From Nocardioides luti (GTDB taxonomy: Bacteria > Actinomycetota > Actinomycetes > Propionibacteriales > Nocardioidaceae): a DNA stretch of 64,000 bases. Below, piece after piece: positions 18,289-28,310 of the stretch (position 1 is the first letter of the stretch; every line of letters begins with the position of its first letter). The notes under the pieces are model-generated. The model was given only the letters and a program-made list of their open reading frames with translations. It did not search any database and had not been told where the DNA came from. The translations under genes were made by a program, and so were the position numbers. The stretch spans positions 2,480,001-2,544,000 of the forward strand of contig NZ_JACKXE010000001.1 in NCBI RefSeq assembly GCF_014212315.1. Direction: 5' to 3'.

Positions 18289-18720
18289 ATGCAGCTCCGA
18301 CGCACCGTCCTGACCCAGGCCAGCCCCGACCGGGTCTTCGCGTACCTCAGCGACTTCACCACGACCACCGAGTGGGACCCGGGCACCGTCTCGACGGTCC
18401 GGATCCAGGGGGACGGCGGCGTCGGCACGACCTACCGCAACGTCTCGAAGTTCCTCGGCCGCGAGTCCGAGCTGACCTACACCGTCGAGGAGCTGACCAC
18501 GCCGCGGAAGATCGCGCTGCGCGGGGAGAACAAGACCGTCACGGCCCACGACACGATGGAGCTCAAGGCCGCGGGGGCCGGGACCGAGGTGACCTACACC
18601 GCCGACTTCACCTTCAAGGGGGTCGCGCGGTTCGTCGCCCCGCTGCTCGCGCCGGCGCTCAAGAAGCTCGGCGACGACGCCGAGGAGGGCCTCGCCGACG
18701 CGCTGGGCAAGCTGGCATGA
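18289..18720 (+). CDS. SRPBCC-family protein
   Basis: The 143-residue product shows the START/Bet v1-like hydrophobic-pocket fold: an opening strand QLRRTVLTQASPDRVFAYLSDFTTTTEWDPG, central VGTTYRN...ELTYTVEELTTPRKIAL, and a C-terminal helix LLAPALKKLGDDAEEGLADAL. Members bind lipids, polyketides or other small hydrophobic ligands. It overlaps the following DUF427 gene by ATGA, so the two are translationally coupled. There are no catalytic residues to read. Confidence 0.8.
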   Translation: MQLRRTVLTQASPDRVFAYLSDFTTTTEWDPGTVSTVRIQGDGGVGTTYRNVSKFLGRESELTYTVEELTTPRKIALRGENKTVTAHDTMELKAAGAGTEVTYTADFTFKGVARFVAPLLAPALKKLGDDAEEGLADALGKLA

Positions 18721-19226
18721 CCCGGTCCGCCCGCTGGCCCGAGCCGCTGCCGGCCGAGGACGGCCAGGAGTCGGTCTGGGACTACCCCCGCCCGCCCCGG
18801 CTCGAGCCGACCACCGAGCTCGTCGAGGTCGTGCTCGGCGGCCGCGTGATCGCGAGCACCACCGCCGGATGGCGGATCCTCGAGACCAGCCACCCCCCGA
18901 CGTACTACCTGCCCCGCGACGCCTTCGAGCCCGGCGTCCTGCGCGAGGCCGGCGGCCAGTCGTGGTGCGAGTTCAAGGGCCGGGCGTCGTACTTCGACCT
19001 GGTCAGCGGCGACACCGTGGCCACCAAGGCGGCCTGGACCTACCTGCGCCCGAGCGACGCCTACGAGGACATCGCCGGCGCGATCGCGCTGATGCCCGGT
19101 GCCGTCGACCGCTGCACCGTCGACGGCGAGGTCGTCGTGCCGCAGCCGGGCGGGTTCTACGGCGGCTGGATCACCTCGCGCGTGGTCGGTCCCTTCAAGG
19201 GGGAGCCGGGCACGCTCGGCTGGTGA
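18717..19226 (+). CDS. DUF427 domain protein
   Basis: The 169-residue protein matches DUF427 (NTP-transferase-associated small beta-sandwich): VWDYPRPPRLEPTTELVEVVLGG near the N-terminus, then AWRILETSHPPTYYLPRDAF, SWCEFKGRASYFDLV and a C-terminal GGFYGGWIT segment. The domain's function is not established. It starts at ATG 18717 inside the end of the SRPBCC gene. It converges with the GH6 gene across only 6 nt. Confidence 0.82.
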   Translation: MTRSARWPEPLPAEDGQESVWDYPRPPRLEPTTELVEVVLGGRVIASTTAGWRILETSHPPTYYLPRDAFEPGVLREAGGQSWCEFKGRASYFDLVSGDTVATKAAWTYLRPSDAYEDIAGAIALMPGAVDRCTVDGEVVVPQPGGFYGGWITSRVVGPFKGEPGTLGW

Positions 19227-19232
19227 CCTCGC

Positions 19233-20324
19233 TCAGCAGTGGTCGGCCTCGGGCGTGCGCCCGAGCAGCCGGTCGGCGAGGAAGTCGCACCACAGCCCGG
19301 AGTCCGGGCCGCCGTTGCACGGCCCGTCGGACTCACCGGGGTTCTTGACCCATAGGGTCCCGTCGAAGGCGCCGTCGAACTGCAGCCGCGGCGGCTTGCC
19401 GAGCCGGGCCCAGGTCGGGTTGCAGACGTCGTACCCGTTGGGCGGCGTGCCGCCGCCGTTGCGTCCCGTCTCGATGACGTACTTCGTGCCCTTCACGCCG
19501 ATCTTCCTCAGCTCGGTGACCAGGGCGGTGGCGTAGGCCTGCTCGTCGGCGGTCGGGCGGAAGTTGCCGATGTTGGTGCTGAAGCCGCGGGCGCTGGCGA
19601 TGCCGGCCTGCTTGAGCAGCGGCGCCATGTGCTCGGGCGTCTGCCACCCGGAGTGCCCGGCGTCGAGGTAGACCCAGGCACCGGCCCGCTCGAGCATCCG
19701 CGCGGCCCGTCGCAGCAGCCCGAGCCGGTCGCCCTGGCCGGTGCACTGCGGGTTGCCGATGAACGGCACCGCGTCCGGCTCGAGCACCACGATGGCGTGC
19801 TGGCCCTTGACCCCGGCGGCCACCTGCGCGATCCACTTCTTGTAGTAGGCGTCGGTGATCTGGTCGTCGTTCGACGAGTAGAGCCCGCAGTCGCGGTCCG
19901 GGATGTTGTAGATCGACAGCAGCGGCGTCTTGTTGGCGTCGTTGGCGCGCTCGGCGTAGTTGAGCACGACGTCCTGGACGGTCGCCTTCTTGTAGTAGTC
20001 GGTGATCCACAGGGCCTGCGCCCGGCGCGCGATCTTCTTGTACGCCGGCCCGCCCTCGGTCTTCGCCTTCATCAACGGGTCCACGAACAGGCCGCGGGTC
20101 CGCCGCGGGTCGCCCGCGCGCGGGGTGGTGCCGGTCGTGCCGGGCGCGTCCGAGCCGGCCGGATGGGCGCGCTCGACCGCGAGCGGGGTCAGGACCAGCG
20201 GGGTCGCGGACACCGGCACGGCGGGCGAGCCCAGGCCGGTGGCGACGATGGCGAGCGCAGGCAGCGTCGTCGCCAGGGCCGCGAGGACACCCGGGCGCGC
20301 GCGGACACGGCAACGGAGGAGCAC
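19233..20324 (-). CDS. secreted glycoside hydrolase family 6 protein
   Basis: The 363-residue product has a signal peptide (about residues 1-40, hydrophobic LAALATTLPALAIVATGLG) and a GH6 catalytic domain. Visible motifs are FVDPLMKAK, an IYNIPDRDCG strand, AIVVLEPDAVPFI, VYLDAGHSGWQ, a STNIGNF segment, IETGRNGGG and a LWVKNPGESDGPC C-terminus. D in DRDCG and D in LEPDAV are the candidate catalytic/acid residues. GH6 enzymes are inverting endo/exo beta-1,4-glucanases; no cellulose-binding module is present. GTG 20324 follows TACCCT with 6-nt spacing. Not clustered with other cellulases. Confidence 0.88.
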   Translation of the reverse strand: MLLRCRVRARPGVLAALATTLPALAIVATGLGSPAVPVSATPLVLTPLAVERAHPAGSDAPGTTGTTPRAGDPRRTRGLFVDPLMKAKTEGGPAYKKIARRAQALWITDYYKKATVQDVVLNYAERANDANKTPLLSIYNIPDRDCGLYSSNDDQITDAYYKKWIAQVAAGVKGQHAIVVLEPDAVPFIGNPQCTGQGDRLGLLRRAARMLERAGAWVYLDAGHSGWQTPEHMAPLLKQAGIASARGFSTNIGNFRPTADEQAYATALVTELRKIGVKGTKYVIETGRNGGGTPPNGYDVCNPTWARLGKPPRLQFDGAFDGTLWVKNPGESDGPCNGGPDSGLWCDFLADRLLGRTPEADHC

Positions 20325-20330
20325 GGGGAC

Positions 20331-20336
20331 AGGGTA
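20331..20336 (-). promoter_or_regulatory. -10 box TACCCT of a leaderless gene
   Basis: On the minus strand TACCCT is followed by 6 nt and the GTG at 20324. Confidence 0.5.
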
Positions 20337-20405
20337 CGGACCGCCGGGGACACCCGGACATCCGTCGATCGGTCAGGTCCGGGCGCCCGGGACGTGATCC
20401 ACGCC

Positions 20406-21047
20406 TCAGCCGGGCAGCGGCTGGTCGTCGTCGCGCGGGCCGAAGATGCACAGCCCGTCGAGGTGGTCGGGCTCCAGCACCGGGCCGCCCCAGGCCTGCA
20501 TCTGGGCGCGCGAGCGCCGGGAGAACACGCCGCGGAAGAGCTCGTACGGCGCCACCTCGACGCGCGGGCCGCCGGCGCCCCAGGTCTCCCCGCCGCAGAC
20601 CACCTCGGCCGGCGCCCGGGCCAGCAGCCCGGGCGCGACGGCGGCGAGCACCGGCGCCCAGAGGTGCTCGGGCAGCCGGTGGCGACCGAGTGCCTCGTGC
20701 AGGTCGGCGTGGTGGACGGCGATGTCCCAGACGACGGCCGGGCGCGGGTTGTCCACGGTAGAGGCCGCCGTCGCCTCGGTGTTCGCGCGCAGCTCGGCCA
20801 CCAGCTCGCCGACGTCGCGCCCGGCGCGCTCGGCGACGTGCCGCGCGGTCCACTCCGGACCGGGGGCGCCCTCGGTGCGCCCCGTGAGGCTGTCCGCGGG
20901 TCCGCCGGCCAGGTGGGCGACCACCTCGCGGACGGTCCACTCCGGCGTCCCGGCCACCCGCGTCGCGAGCGTCGGCTCGTCGAGCCCGGTGGCGAGGGCC
21001 GCGACGGCGTCGACGTGGTCGCGGTAGAGCTGGGCCCAGTCGGTCAT
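20406..21047 (-). CDS. mycothiol-dependent maleylpyruvate isomerase-like protein
   Basis: This 213-residue DinB-like protein has LYRDHVDAVAALATGL at the start, then AGTPEWTVREVVAHLAGG near residue 33 (first metal-ligand His), and WDIAVHHADLHEALG near residue 107 (further His ligands). This is the arrangement of the MDMPI N-terminal domain. The reaction is unknown; mycothiol use is inferred from actinobacterial relatives. The ATG at 21047 is preceded by TAGAGT with 6-nt spacing. It is divergent from the YCII-ECF operon. Confidence 0.78.
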   Translation of the reverse strand: MTDWAQLYRDHVDAVAALATGLDEPTLATRVAGTPEWTVREVVAHLAGGPADSLTGRTEGAPGPEWTARHVAERAGRDVGELVAELRANTEATAASTVDNPRPAVVWDIAVHHADLHEALGRHRLPEHLWAPVLAAVAPGLLARAPAEVVCGGETWGAGGPRVEVAPYELFRGVFSRRSRAQMQAWGGPVLEPDHLDGLCIFGPRDDDQPLPG

Positions 21048-21053
21048 GCCCGG

Positions 21054-21059
21054 ACTCTA
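21054..21059 (-). promoter_or_regulatory. -10 box TAGAGT of a leaderless gene
   Basis: On the minus strand TAGAGT is followed by CCGGGC and the ATG at 21047. Confidence 0.55.
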
Positions 21060-21160
21060 GGAACTTCGAGGAATTTCGGAAAGGGTTGTCGTGTCCCGGC
21101 CCCGCCGTTCGTGGCGTTGTCGACGGGGCCGCACGGGCCCCCCAGCCAGGAGGAACCACC

Positions 21161-21520
21161 ATGAGCCAGTACCTGCTGTCCGTCCACCACACCGCCGACG
21201 ACCCGATGCTGAGCGCTCCCCTCGAGGAGATGCAGCCGGTCTTCGAGGCCGTCGGCCGCTTCAACGACCGGCTGATGGCGGAGGGTGCCTGGGTCTTCGC
21301 GGGCGGGCTGCACCCGATCGAGTCCGCGACCACGGTCGACAACACGGGTGCCGAGCCGATCGTCACCGACGGGCCGTTCGCCGAGTCCAAGGAGTGGATC
21401 GGCGGCTTCTGGATCATCGAGGCACCGGACCTGGACGCCGCGCTGGCCTGGGCCGCGGAGGGCTCGAAGGCCTGCGCCGGCAAGGTCGAGGTGCGGCCCT
21501 TCCAGGAGGAGCCCGCGTGA
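21161..21520 (+). CDS. YCII-family DGPF-domain protein
   Basis: The 119-residue protein has a YCII-related ferredoxin-like fold with the diagnostic VTDGPFAESKEWIGGFWIIE segment (DGPF motif near residue 70). It begins MSQYLLSVHH. Proteins of this type are the conserved partners of ECF42 sigma factors, such as the one encoded 10 nt downstream. A role as cofactor or signalling partner is inferred from that association; its reaction is unknown. A strong AGGAGG precedes the ATG at 21161. Confidence 0.85.
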   Translation: MSQYLLSVHHTADDPMLSAPLEEMQPVFEAVGRFNDRLMAEGAWVFAGGLHPIESATTVDNTGAEPIVTDGPFAESKEWIGGFWIIEAPDLDAALAWAAEGSKACAGKVEVRPFQEEPA

Positions 21521-21530
21521 GCGGCGGCGC

Positions 21531-22741
21531 ATGAGCGCGGCCCACGACGCGGTCGAGCGGATCTACCGCGAGGAGTACGGCCGGGTGGTCGCCTCGCTGG
21601 TGCGCCGCTTCGGTGACATCGACGTCGCCGAGGAGGCGGCCGGCGAGGCCCTCCTGACCGCCCTCGAGCGGTGGCCGGCCGACGGCGTCCCGCCCAACCC
21701 CGGTGGCTGGCTGACCACGACCGCCGCCCGCCGGGCGATCGACAAGCTGCGCCGCGAGTCCCGCCGCGACGCCAAGCACCAGGCGGCCCTGATGATCGAC
21801 GACGACACCCCGCACGAGCCGACCGGCGTCGTCGAGGACGACCGGCTCCGAATGGTCTTCACCTGCTGCCACCCGGCACTCGCCCCCGAGGCCCGGGTGG
21901 CGCTGACCCTCAAGCTGCTCGGCGGCCTGACGGTCGCCGAGATCGCCCAGGCGTTCCTCGTGCCCGAGACGACGATGGCGCAGCGGATCACCCGCGCGAA
22001 GAAGAAGATCCGCGACGCCCACATCCCCTACCGGGTGCCGGCGCCGGCGGACCTGACCGCCCGGCTGGGCGGGGTGCTGGCCGTCGTCTACCTCGTCTTC
22101 AACGAGGGCTACCTCGCCAGCGCCGGCGACACCCCGGTCCGCGAGGAGCTCACCGGCGAGGCGATCCGGCTGGGCCGCGTGCTCCGCCAGCTGCTCCCCG
22201 ACGTGCCGGAGGTGACCGGGCTGCTCGCCCTGATGCTGCTCACCGAGGCGCGCCGCCCGGTCCGCTTCGCCGGCGGCGAGCTGGTCCCCCTGCACGAGCA
22301 GGACCGCGGCGGCTGGGACCGCGCTCTCATCGCCGAGGGGCACGACCTGGTCCGCGCGTGCCTCGCGGCCGGCCGCCCGGGGCAGTACCAGCTGCTCGCC
22401 GCCGTCAACGCCGTGCACACCGACGCGCCGACCGCCGCCGACACCGACTGGGGGCAGATCGCGACGCTCTACGCCCAGCTCGAGACCATCGCGCCGAGCC
22501 CGGTCGTCTCCCTCAACCGGGCCGTCGCCGTCGCGGAGCTGGACGGGCCCGAGGTCGCCCTCGCCCTGGTCGACCGGCTCGACCTGACGGCGTACCACCC
22601 CTGGCACGCGACTCGCGCCGACCTGCTCCGCCGGGTCGGGCGCAGCGCTGAGGCGCGGGCGGCGTACGACGCGGCCATCGCCGCCACCGGCAACGACGCC
22701 GAGCGCGCCTACCTCGCCCGGAGGCGTGGCAGTCTGGCGCC

Positions 22742-22745
<4 letters not shown>
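21531..22745 (+). CDS. ECF42-type RNA polymerase sigma factor
   Basis: The 404-residue product has sigma region 2 (AVERIYREEYGRVVASLVRRFGD...AEEAAGEALLTALERW) and region 4 (LAPEARVALTLKLLGGLTVAEIAQAFLVPETTMAQRITRAKKKI) in the first 170 residues. A C-terminal extension of about 230 residues follows, with ARLGGVLAVVYLVFNEGY and TPR-like helices, diagnostic of ECF42. No anti-sigma gene is nearby; the extension is thought to regulate activity in this group. It follows the DGPF gene and overlaps the M3 peptidase gene by ATGA, so all three form one operon. Confidence 0.88.
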
Positions 22746-24682
<1,937 letters not shown>

Positions 24683-24706
24683 GGGTGCCGGTGGGGGTGG
24701 GGAAGT

Positions 24707-24726
24707 TTCACCGGGTACCCGGTGAA
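24707..24726. repeat. 20-bp perfect palindrome, copy 1
   Basis: TTCACCGGGTACCCGGTGAA is an exact palindrome. The same 20 bp recur at 24769-24788 inside a longer palindrome, with centres 62 bp apart (about six helical turns). It lies 25 nt after the M3 peptidase stop. A dimeric DNA-binding protein or a terminator hairpin are both possible. Confidence 0.85.
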
Positions 24727-24745
24727 TCCTGACGTTCTGTCAGGA
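24727..24745. terminator. short hairpin between the twin palindromes
   Basis: TCCTGAC (24727-24733) pairs with GTCAGGA (24739-24745) over a 5-nt loop. It directly abuts the first palindrome and, with it, may terminate the sigma-peptidase operon. Confidence 0.4.
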
Positions 24746-24764
24746 AGCTTCCGCCGACAAGCGC

Positions 24765-24792
24765 CAGTTTCACCGGGTACCCGGTGAAACTG
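24765..24792. promoter_or_regulatory. 28-bp perfect palindromic operator, copy 2
   Basis: The palindrome at 24765-24792 is perfect over 28 bp. It contains the same 20-bp core as 24707-24726 and extends it by CAGT/ACTG on each side. It ends 2 nt before the -35 box TTGCGT of the padR promoter, the classic position for an upstream operator or activator site. Confidence 0.75.
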
Positions 24793-24794
24793 CC

Positions 24795-24835
24795 TTGCGT
24801 CGCGCCCACAGTCGGCGTACGCTCACGATATATCG
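24795..24835 (+). promoter_or_regulatory. padR promoter with start-site operator
   Basis: TTGCGT (24795-24800) and TACGCT (24818-24823) are separated by 17 nt, a good vegetative promoter. The predicted transcription start falls in the 10-bp palindrome CGATATATCG (24826-24835). AT-rich palindromes of this sort are typical PadR-type operators, so autorepression is likely. The transcript would have a leader of about 125 nt. Confidence 0.65.
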
Positions 24836-24956
24836 CGAAACACTCGGCGACAGTCACAGACAGTCAGCGGCGTCAACCCGCCGGCCCGACGTCGGACAGA
24901 CCGCCACCGCGATACCCACCAGACACAGCGACACGCACAGACAAGGAGTCCTGATC

Positions 24957-25751
24957 ATGGGACGCAAGGAATTCAATCGACAGTTCGACCGGCAGTGGGT
25001 CCGGCCCGAGGACGAGTGGCACCAGCACCGCGGCCGCGGAGGCGGCGGCGGGCGGCCCTCGTGGGGCGGCTTCGGCGGCCCCGGTGGTCCGGGCGGCTTC
25101 GGCCGACCGGGCGGCCACGGCGGTCCGCCGCCGTGGGTGGCCGGCCTCTTCGGCCTCGCCCAGGGCGAGGGCCAGCGCGGGCCGCGGGTCCGCCGCGGCG
25201 ACGTCCGCATGGCCATCCTCGACGTGGTCCGCACCGGCGGCTCGGGCGAGGGTGAGCATCTCAACGGCTACCAGGTGATCCAGGAGATCGCCGCCCGCAG
25301 CAACGACCAGTGGCGCCCGAGCCCCGGCTCGGTCTACCCGACCATCCAGCAGCTCCAGGACGAGGGCCTCGTCGAGACCGACGAGGGCCCGAGCCGCCGG
25401 GCGCTGCGCCTGACGCCGGAGGGTGAGGCGTACGTCGCCGAGCACGCCGACGAGCTCGACGCGGTGTGGAAGCCGTTCCGCTCCCGCCGCGAGCAGTCCT
25501 CGGACTTCGCCGGCCTCAAGCCCGAGATCGGCCAGGTGATGGGGGCGGTGTGGCAGATCGTCAGCACCGGCAGCGAGCAGCAGCGCCGCGCCGCGGTCGA
25601 GGTGCTCGTCGAGACCCGCCGCAAGCTCTACGGCATCCTCGCCGACGGCGAGCTCGACGAGGCCGACGAGGCCGACGAGGTCGACGAGACCGGCACGAGC
25701 GGCCCCGGCGCCGCGGGCAGCTGGGCCGCCGAGGGGGACGACCCGGCATGA
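24957..25751 (+). CDS. PadR-family transcriptional regulator
   Basis: The 264-residue protein has a long Gly/Pro-rich N-terminal linker (about residues 22-72), then a PadR winged helix (RRGDVRMAILDVVRTGG...NGYQVIQEIAARSNDQWRPSPGSVYPTIQQLQDEGLVETDE, residues about 80-145). A dimerisation helix region follows (VMGAVWQIVSTGSEQQRRAAVEVLVETRRKLY) and then an acidic tail with EADEADEVDE. AGGAG lies 8 nt before ATG 24957, so initiation is by Shine-Dalgarno. It overlaps the DUF1707 gene by ATGA. It probably represses its own operon through CGATATATCG. Confidence 0.88.
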   Translation: MGRKEFNRQFDRQWVRPEDEWHQHRGRGGGGGRPSWGGFGGPGGPGGFGRPGGHGGPPPWVAGLFGLAQGEGQRGPRVRRGDVRMAILDVVRTGGSGEGEHLNGYQVIQEIAARSNDQWRPSPGSVYPTIQQLQDEGLVETDEGPSRRALRLTPEGEAYVAEHADELDAVWKPFRSRREQSSDFAGLKPEIGQVMGAVWQIVSTGSEQQRRAAVEVLVETRRKLYGILADGELDEADEADEVDETGTSGPGAAGSWAAEGDDPA

Positions 25752-26152
25752 ACGAGCAGCACCTGCGGATGAGCGACGCGGAGCGCGAGCAGGCGGCGGC
25801 CGCCCTGGGGGAGCACTACGCCCAGGGCCGGCTGACCACCGACGAGCACGGCGAGCGCCTCGACCAGGTCTGGGCGGCGCGGACCCGGGGCGAGCTCGCC
25901 CCGGTGTTCCGCGACCTGCCCGGTCCCGCACCGATGGGCGCCGGCCAACCGTCCGCACCGGCGGGCCGGCCGCAGCGCACCCACGGCCACCCCCGCGGCT
26001 GGCACGGCCTGCCCGTGCCGCTGCTGGCGGTGCTCGCGGTCCTGGTGGTGCTGACCGTGGTCACGCACCTGCCGCTGGTGCTGCTCGGCCTGCTGGGCTG
26101 GTTCTTCCTGGTCGGCCGCCACCGCCGGCGCTCCGCCGTACGCCGCTGGTGA
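25748..26152 (+). CDS. DUF1707 membrane protein
   Basis: The 134-residue protein begins with a DUF1707 domain (MSDAEREQAAAALGEHYAQGRLTTDEHGERLDQVWAARTRGEL, a SHOCT-like short helical module). After a Pro-rich linker come two closely spaced membrane segments (PLLAVLAVLVVLTVVTHLPLVLLGLLGWFFLVG) and a basic C-terminus (RHRRRSAVRRW). Topology with both ends in the cytoplasm is likely. It is the second gene of the padR operon and a plausible regulatory target; the molecular function is unknown. Confidence 0.8.
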   Translation: MNEQHLRMSDAEREQAAAALGEHYAQGRLTTDEHGERLDQVWAARTRGELAPVFRDLPGPAPMGAGQPSAPAGRPQRTHGHPRGWHGLPVPLLAVLAVLVVLTVVTHLPLVLLGLLGWFFLVGRHRRRSAVRRW

Positions 26153-26310
26153 GGCGGCGACTCTCCGGTTTGGTCACGTGGTCTAGCGACGTGGACCAGA
26201 TCACCGAGGCCGGGAGGGTCCGGCGGGACTAACCTGCGGATGCCGCAATGGGGTGCGTGCGCAGCCGACTCGGGCAACGGGAGTGATCCGTAGGACCTAG
26301 GAGAGCGGCC

Positions 26311-27330
26311 ATGACCCCCCACCCCAGCAAGCCTCGCCACCGGCGCAGCCTCGCCGTCGCGACCGGGCTCCTCGCCCTGGTCGCCCCGCTGGCCGCCGTG
26401 GCCGTCTCGTCGGCCCCGGCCGAGGCGTCGAACACCAAGACCCACCACGTGAAGATGTACAAGGTGGAGGCGCAGGTCGACCTCGACGGGGAGTACCCCG
26501 ACAACTCGACCCACACCCACCTGTCCTGCGGCGCGGGTGACTACGCCCTCGACGGCATGTGGCGCGTCGACTCCGTCGACCAGGCGAACCCCGACACCGA
26601 CACGTTCGGTGACGAGCGCGACGTCGAGGTGACCGCGTCGTACGGCGACACCGCCGACATGACCAAGTGGCACTTCGAGATCACCAACCGGGCCGACGGC
26701 GACGCGCAGCTCAAGATCTTCCTCACCTGCCTGCAGGGCACGACGGAGGGCCAGCACGGCCACAGCCACGCCATCACCGTGACCAACAAGACCCTCCCCG
26801 CCTCCAACAACCAGGCGGACGGCGACTGGGAGAAGGAGTACACCGCGCAGTGCGCGGTCGGGCAGTACGCCGTCGCCCCGGGCTTCAAGATCGCCAACGG
26901 TTCGGCGCGGCCCTACGGCAGCTACATGACGACCGACTTCCGGGGCTGGAAGTGGGGATTCGTGAACTCGTCCACGCCGGACATCCAGCCCTACCTCCGC
27001 TGCCTGACCATCCGGACCGGCGCGGCCGGCGCCGGCGGCCACGTCCACAAGCTCTACGCCCAGTGGTTCCCGGGCTACGCCGGCGACATGGACTTCGTCC
27101 CGGTCAAGCACCAGACCGAGCGGCAGTACTCCTGCACGAACAAGTTCTACGACAAGGGCATGGTCGCCTCGTGGTGGATCAACGACCACCAGTACACCTA
27201 CTGGCTGGGGATGGACCCGCGGCCCAAGACCCGGGCGTTCCGCTACTGGCGCGAGGCCGGCGGGGACGGCAAGACCTACATCGCCCTCCTCTGCATCGGG
27301 ACGCGGACCAGCAAGCAGCAGGCGCCCTGA
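26311..27330 (+). CDS. secreted protein with three Cys-paired repeats
   Basis: The 339-residue protein has a cleavable signal peptide (RRSLAVATGLLALVAPLAAVAVSSAPAEA, cut near residue 40). The rest shows three related units, each opening with a Cys plus aromatic/Gly segment (LSCGAGDYALDGMW, AQCAVGQYAVAPGF, YSCTNKFYDKGMVASWW) and closing with a Cys strand (LKIFLTCLQG, IQPYLRCLTI, YIALLCIGT). Each unit therefore probably has one disulfide. The 158-nt leader region contains TAACCT at 26229 and AGGAGAG before the ATG. No family is recognised; a wall-associated or ligand-binding role is possible. Confidence 0.72.
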   Translation: MTPHPSKPRHRRSLAVATGLLALVAPLAAVAVSSAPAEASNTKTHHVKMYKVEAQVDLDGEYPDNSTHTHLSCGAGDYALDGMWRVDSVDQANPDTDTFGDERDVEVTASYGDTADMTKWHFEITNRADGDAQLKIFLTCLQGTTEGQHGHSHAITVTNKTLPASNNQADGDWEKEYTAQCAVGQYAVAPGFKIANGSARPYGSYMTTDFRGWKWGFVNSSTPDIQPYLRCLTIRTGAAGAGGHVHKLYAQWFPGYAGDMDFVPVKHQTERQYSCTNKFYDKGMVASWWINDHQYTYWLGMDPRPKTRAFRYWREAGGDGKTYIALLCIGTRTSKQQAP

Positions 27331-27335
27331 TCGAC

Positions 27336-27374
27336 CGACCCCGGGGTGTGACCCGAGAGCATGCCCCGGGGTCG
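27336..27374. terminator. bidirectional hairpin between convergent genes
   Basis: CGACCCCGGGG (27336-27346) pairs with CCCCGGGGTCG (27364-27374) over 11 bp with a 17-nt loop. A second stem, CCGGGG (27382-27387) with CCCCGG (27405-27410), follows before the convergent gene ends at 27416. Confidence 0.65.
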
Positions 27375-27415
27375 TTCCAGGCCGGGGGACGCATCGCCCG
27401 GCTTCCCCGGAGCGG

Positions 27416-28201
27416 CTAGGGGGCGCCCTGGGGAAGCCGGGCGAGCAGCGCGTCCATCCAGGCGAAGCAGTCGGCCGACAGCGTGGCCGGGTCGCCGGCA
27501 CCCGGCAGCAGCGCGGTCAGCCGCGCGGCGACGTCCGCGGGCAGGTCCTCGTGCCAGTAGCGCAGGCCGAAGTCGTGGCGCCACGGGCAGTGCTCGATCC
27601 GCACCAGCCGGACCAGCGGGACCAGGCCGAAGCCGAGGTAGAGGTGCAGCGCCTCGGCCGCGTGGCCGCGCCGGATCGCCCGGTTGACCAGCCACTCGGC
27701 GGTCGCCCGGCGCTGGCGGGCCTGGTCGAGGGTCTCGGCGATGGCGGCAGCCGTGGCCGCGGCGTCGTCCTCGCGCAGCACGACCAGGCCGTCGGGGTCG
27801 TGCAGCACGATCGGGGTGCCGTGACGGCGTACGTCGACGAAGCGGTGCGCGTCGGACAGTTCCGAGACGTGCAGGTCGACGATGCGGGTCGGCTCCTCGA
27901 GCGCACCCGGCCGCGCCTGGAGGTTGACGAAGCACTGGCGCCCGTCCGGCCAGGTGGCCCGGGGCAGCTCCCACACGTGGTCGACGGCGAAGTCGGTCCG
28001 CGCCCGCGCGACCAGCCGGTCGTGCACGGCGTCGGCCTCGCCCGGGGTGCACAGCAGGTCGACGTCGAGGTCGGACCAGTCGTCGTACCCGCCCGTCGCG
28101 GCGGAGCCGCCGACCCACACGACGCGCACGTCGGGGTCGGACTCGCCCTGGTGCGCGAGCCAGGTCGTCCAGTCGTCGTAGCGGGACAGGTCGGGGGTCA
28201 T
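27416..28201 (-). CDS. nucleotidyltransferase-domain protein (aminoglycoside adenylyltransferase-like)
   Basis: The 261-residue product has the polymerase-beta-type motif WVGGSAATGGYDDWSDLDVDLL near residue 30 (GS...DxD metal site), with a further carboxylate likely in RIVDLHV. The C-terminal helical half contains LRYWHEDLPAD and LLPGAGDPATLSADCF. The arrangement resembles ANT/streptomycin adenylyltransferases, but the substrate is unknown. I place the start at the ATG at 28201 because AAAGGA lies 8 nt upstream. An ATG 9 nt further upstream (28210) lacks such spacing. It is divergent from the mctP operon. Confidence 0.72.
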   Translation of the reverse strand: MTPDLSRYDDWTTWLAHQGESDPDVRVVWVGGSAATGGYDDWSDLDVDLLCTPGEADAVHDRLVARARTDFAVDHVWELPRATWPDGRQCFVNLQARPGALEEPTRIVDLHVSELSDAHRFVDVRRHGTPIVLHDPDGLVVLREDDAAATAAAIAETLDQARQRRATAEWLVNRAIRRGHAAEALHLYLGFGLVPLVRLVRIEHCPWRHDFGLRYWHEDLPADVAARLTALLPGAGDPATLSADCFAWMDALLARLPQGAP

Positions 28202-28244
28202 GGGCACCATCCTTTACCGGCGCTCGCTAGGAGCCGACCGCTCC

Positions 28245-28262
28245 CAGTGACTAGGGTCACTG
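28245..28262. promoter_or_regulatory. CRP/GlxR-like operator over the mctP -10 box
   Basis: CAGTGAC (28245-28251) and GTCACTG (28256-28262) form a perfect 7-4-7 inverted repeat, containing the CRP-type GTGA-N6-TCAC core. The -10-like TAGGGT (28252-28257) sits in the middle, so binding should repress the DUF3311-symporter operon. Confidence 0.6.
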
Positions 28263-28310
28263 CCGATCCCCTCGCGGGTCACAGTCTGCTCGCCACACTC
28301 GGAGGTGCAC

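Noticed and set aside
26153..26310. Possible riboswitch in the leader of the secreted three-repeat protein
   Set aside because: Imperfect inverted repeats (GGTC...GACC) are present, but no known riboswitch core can be matched.
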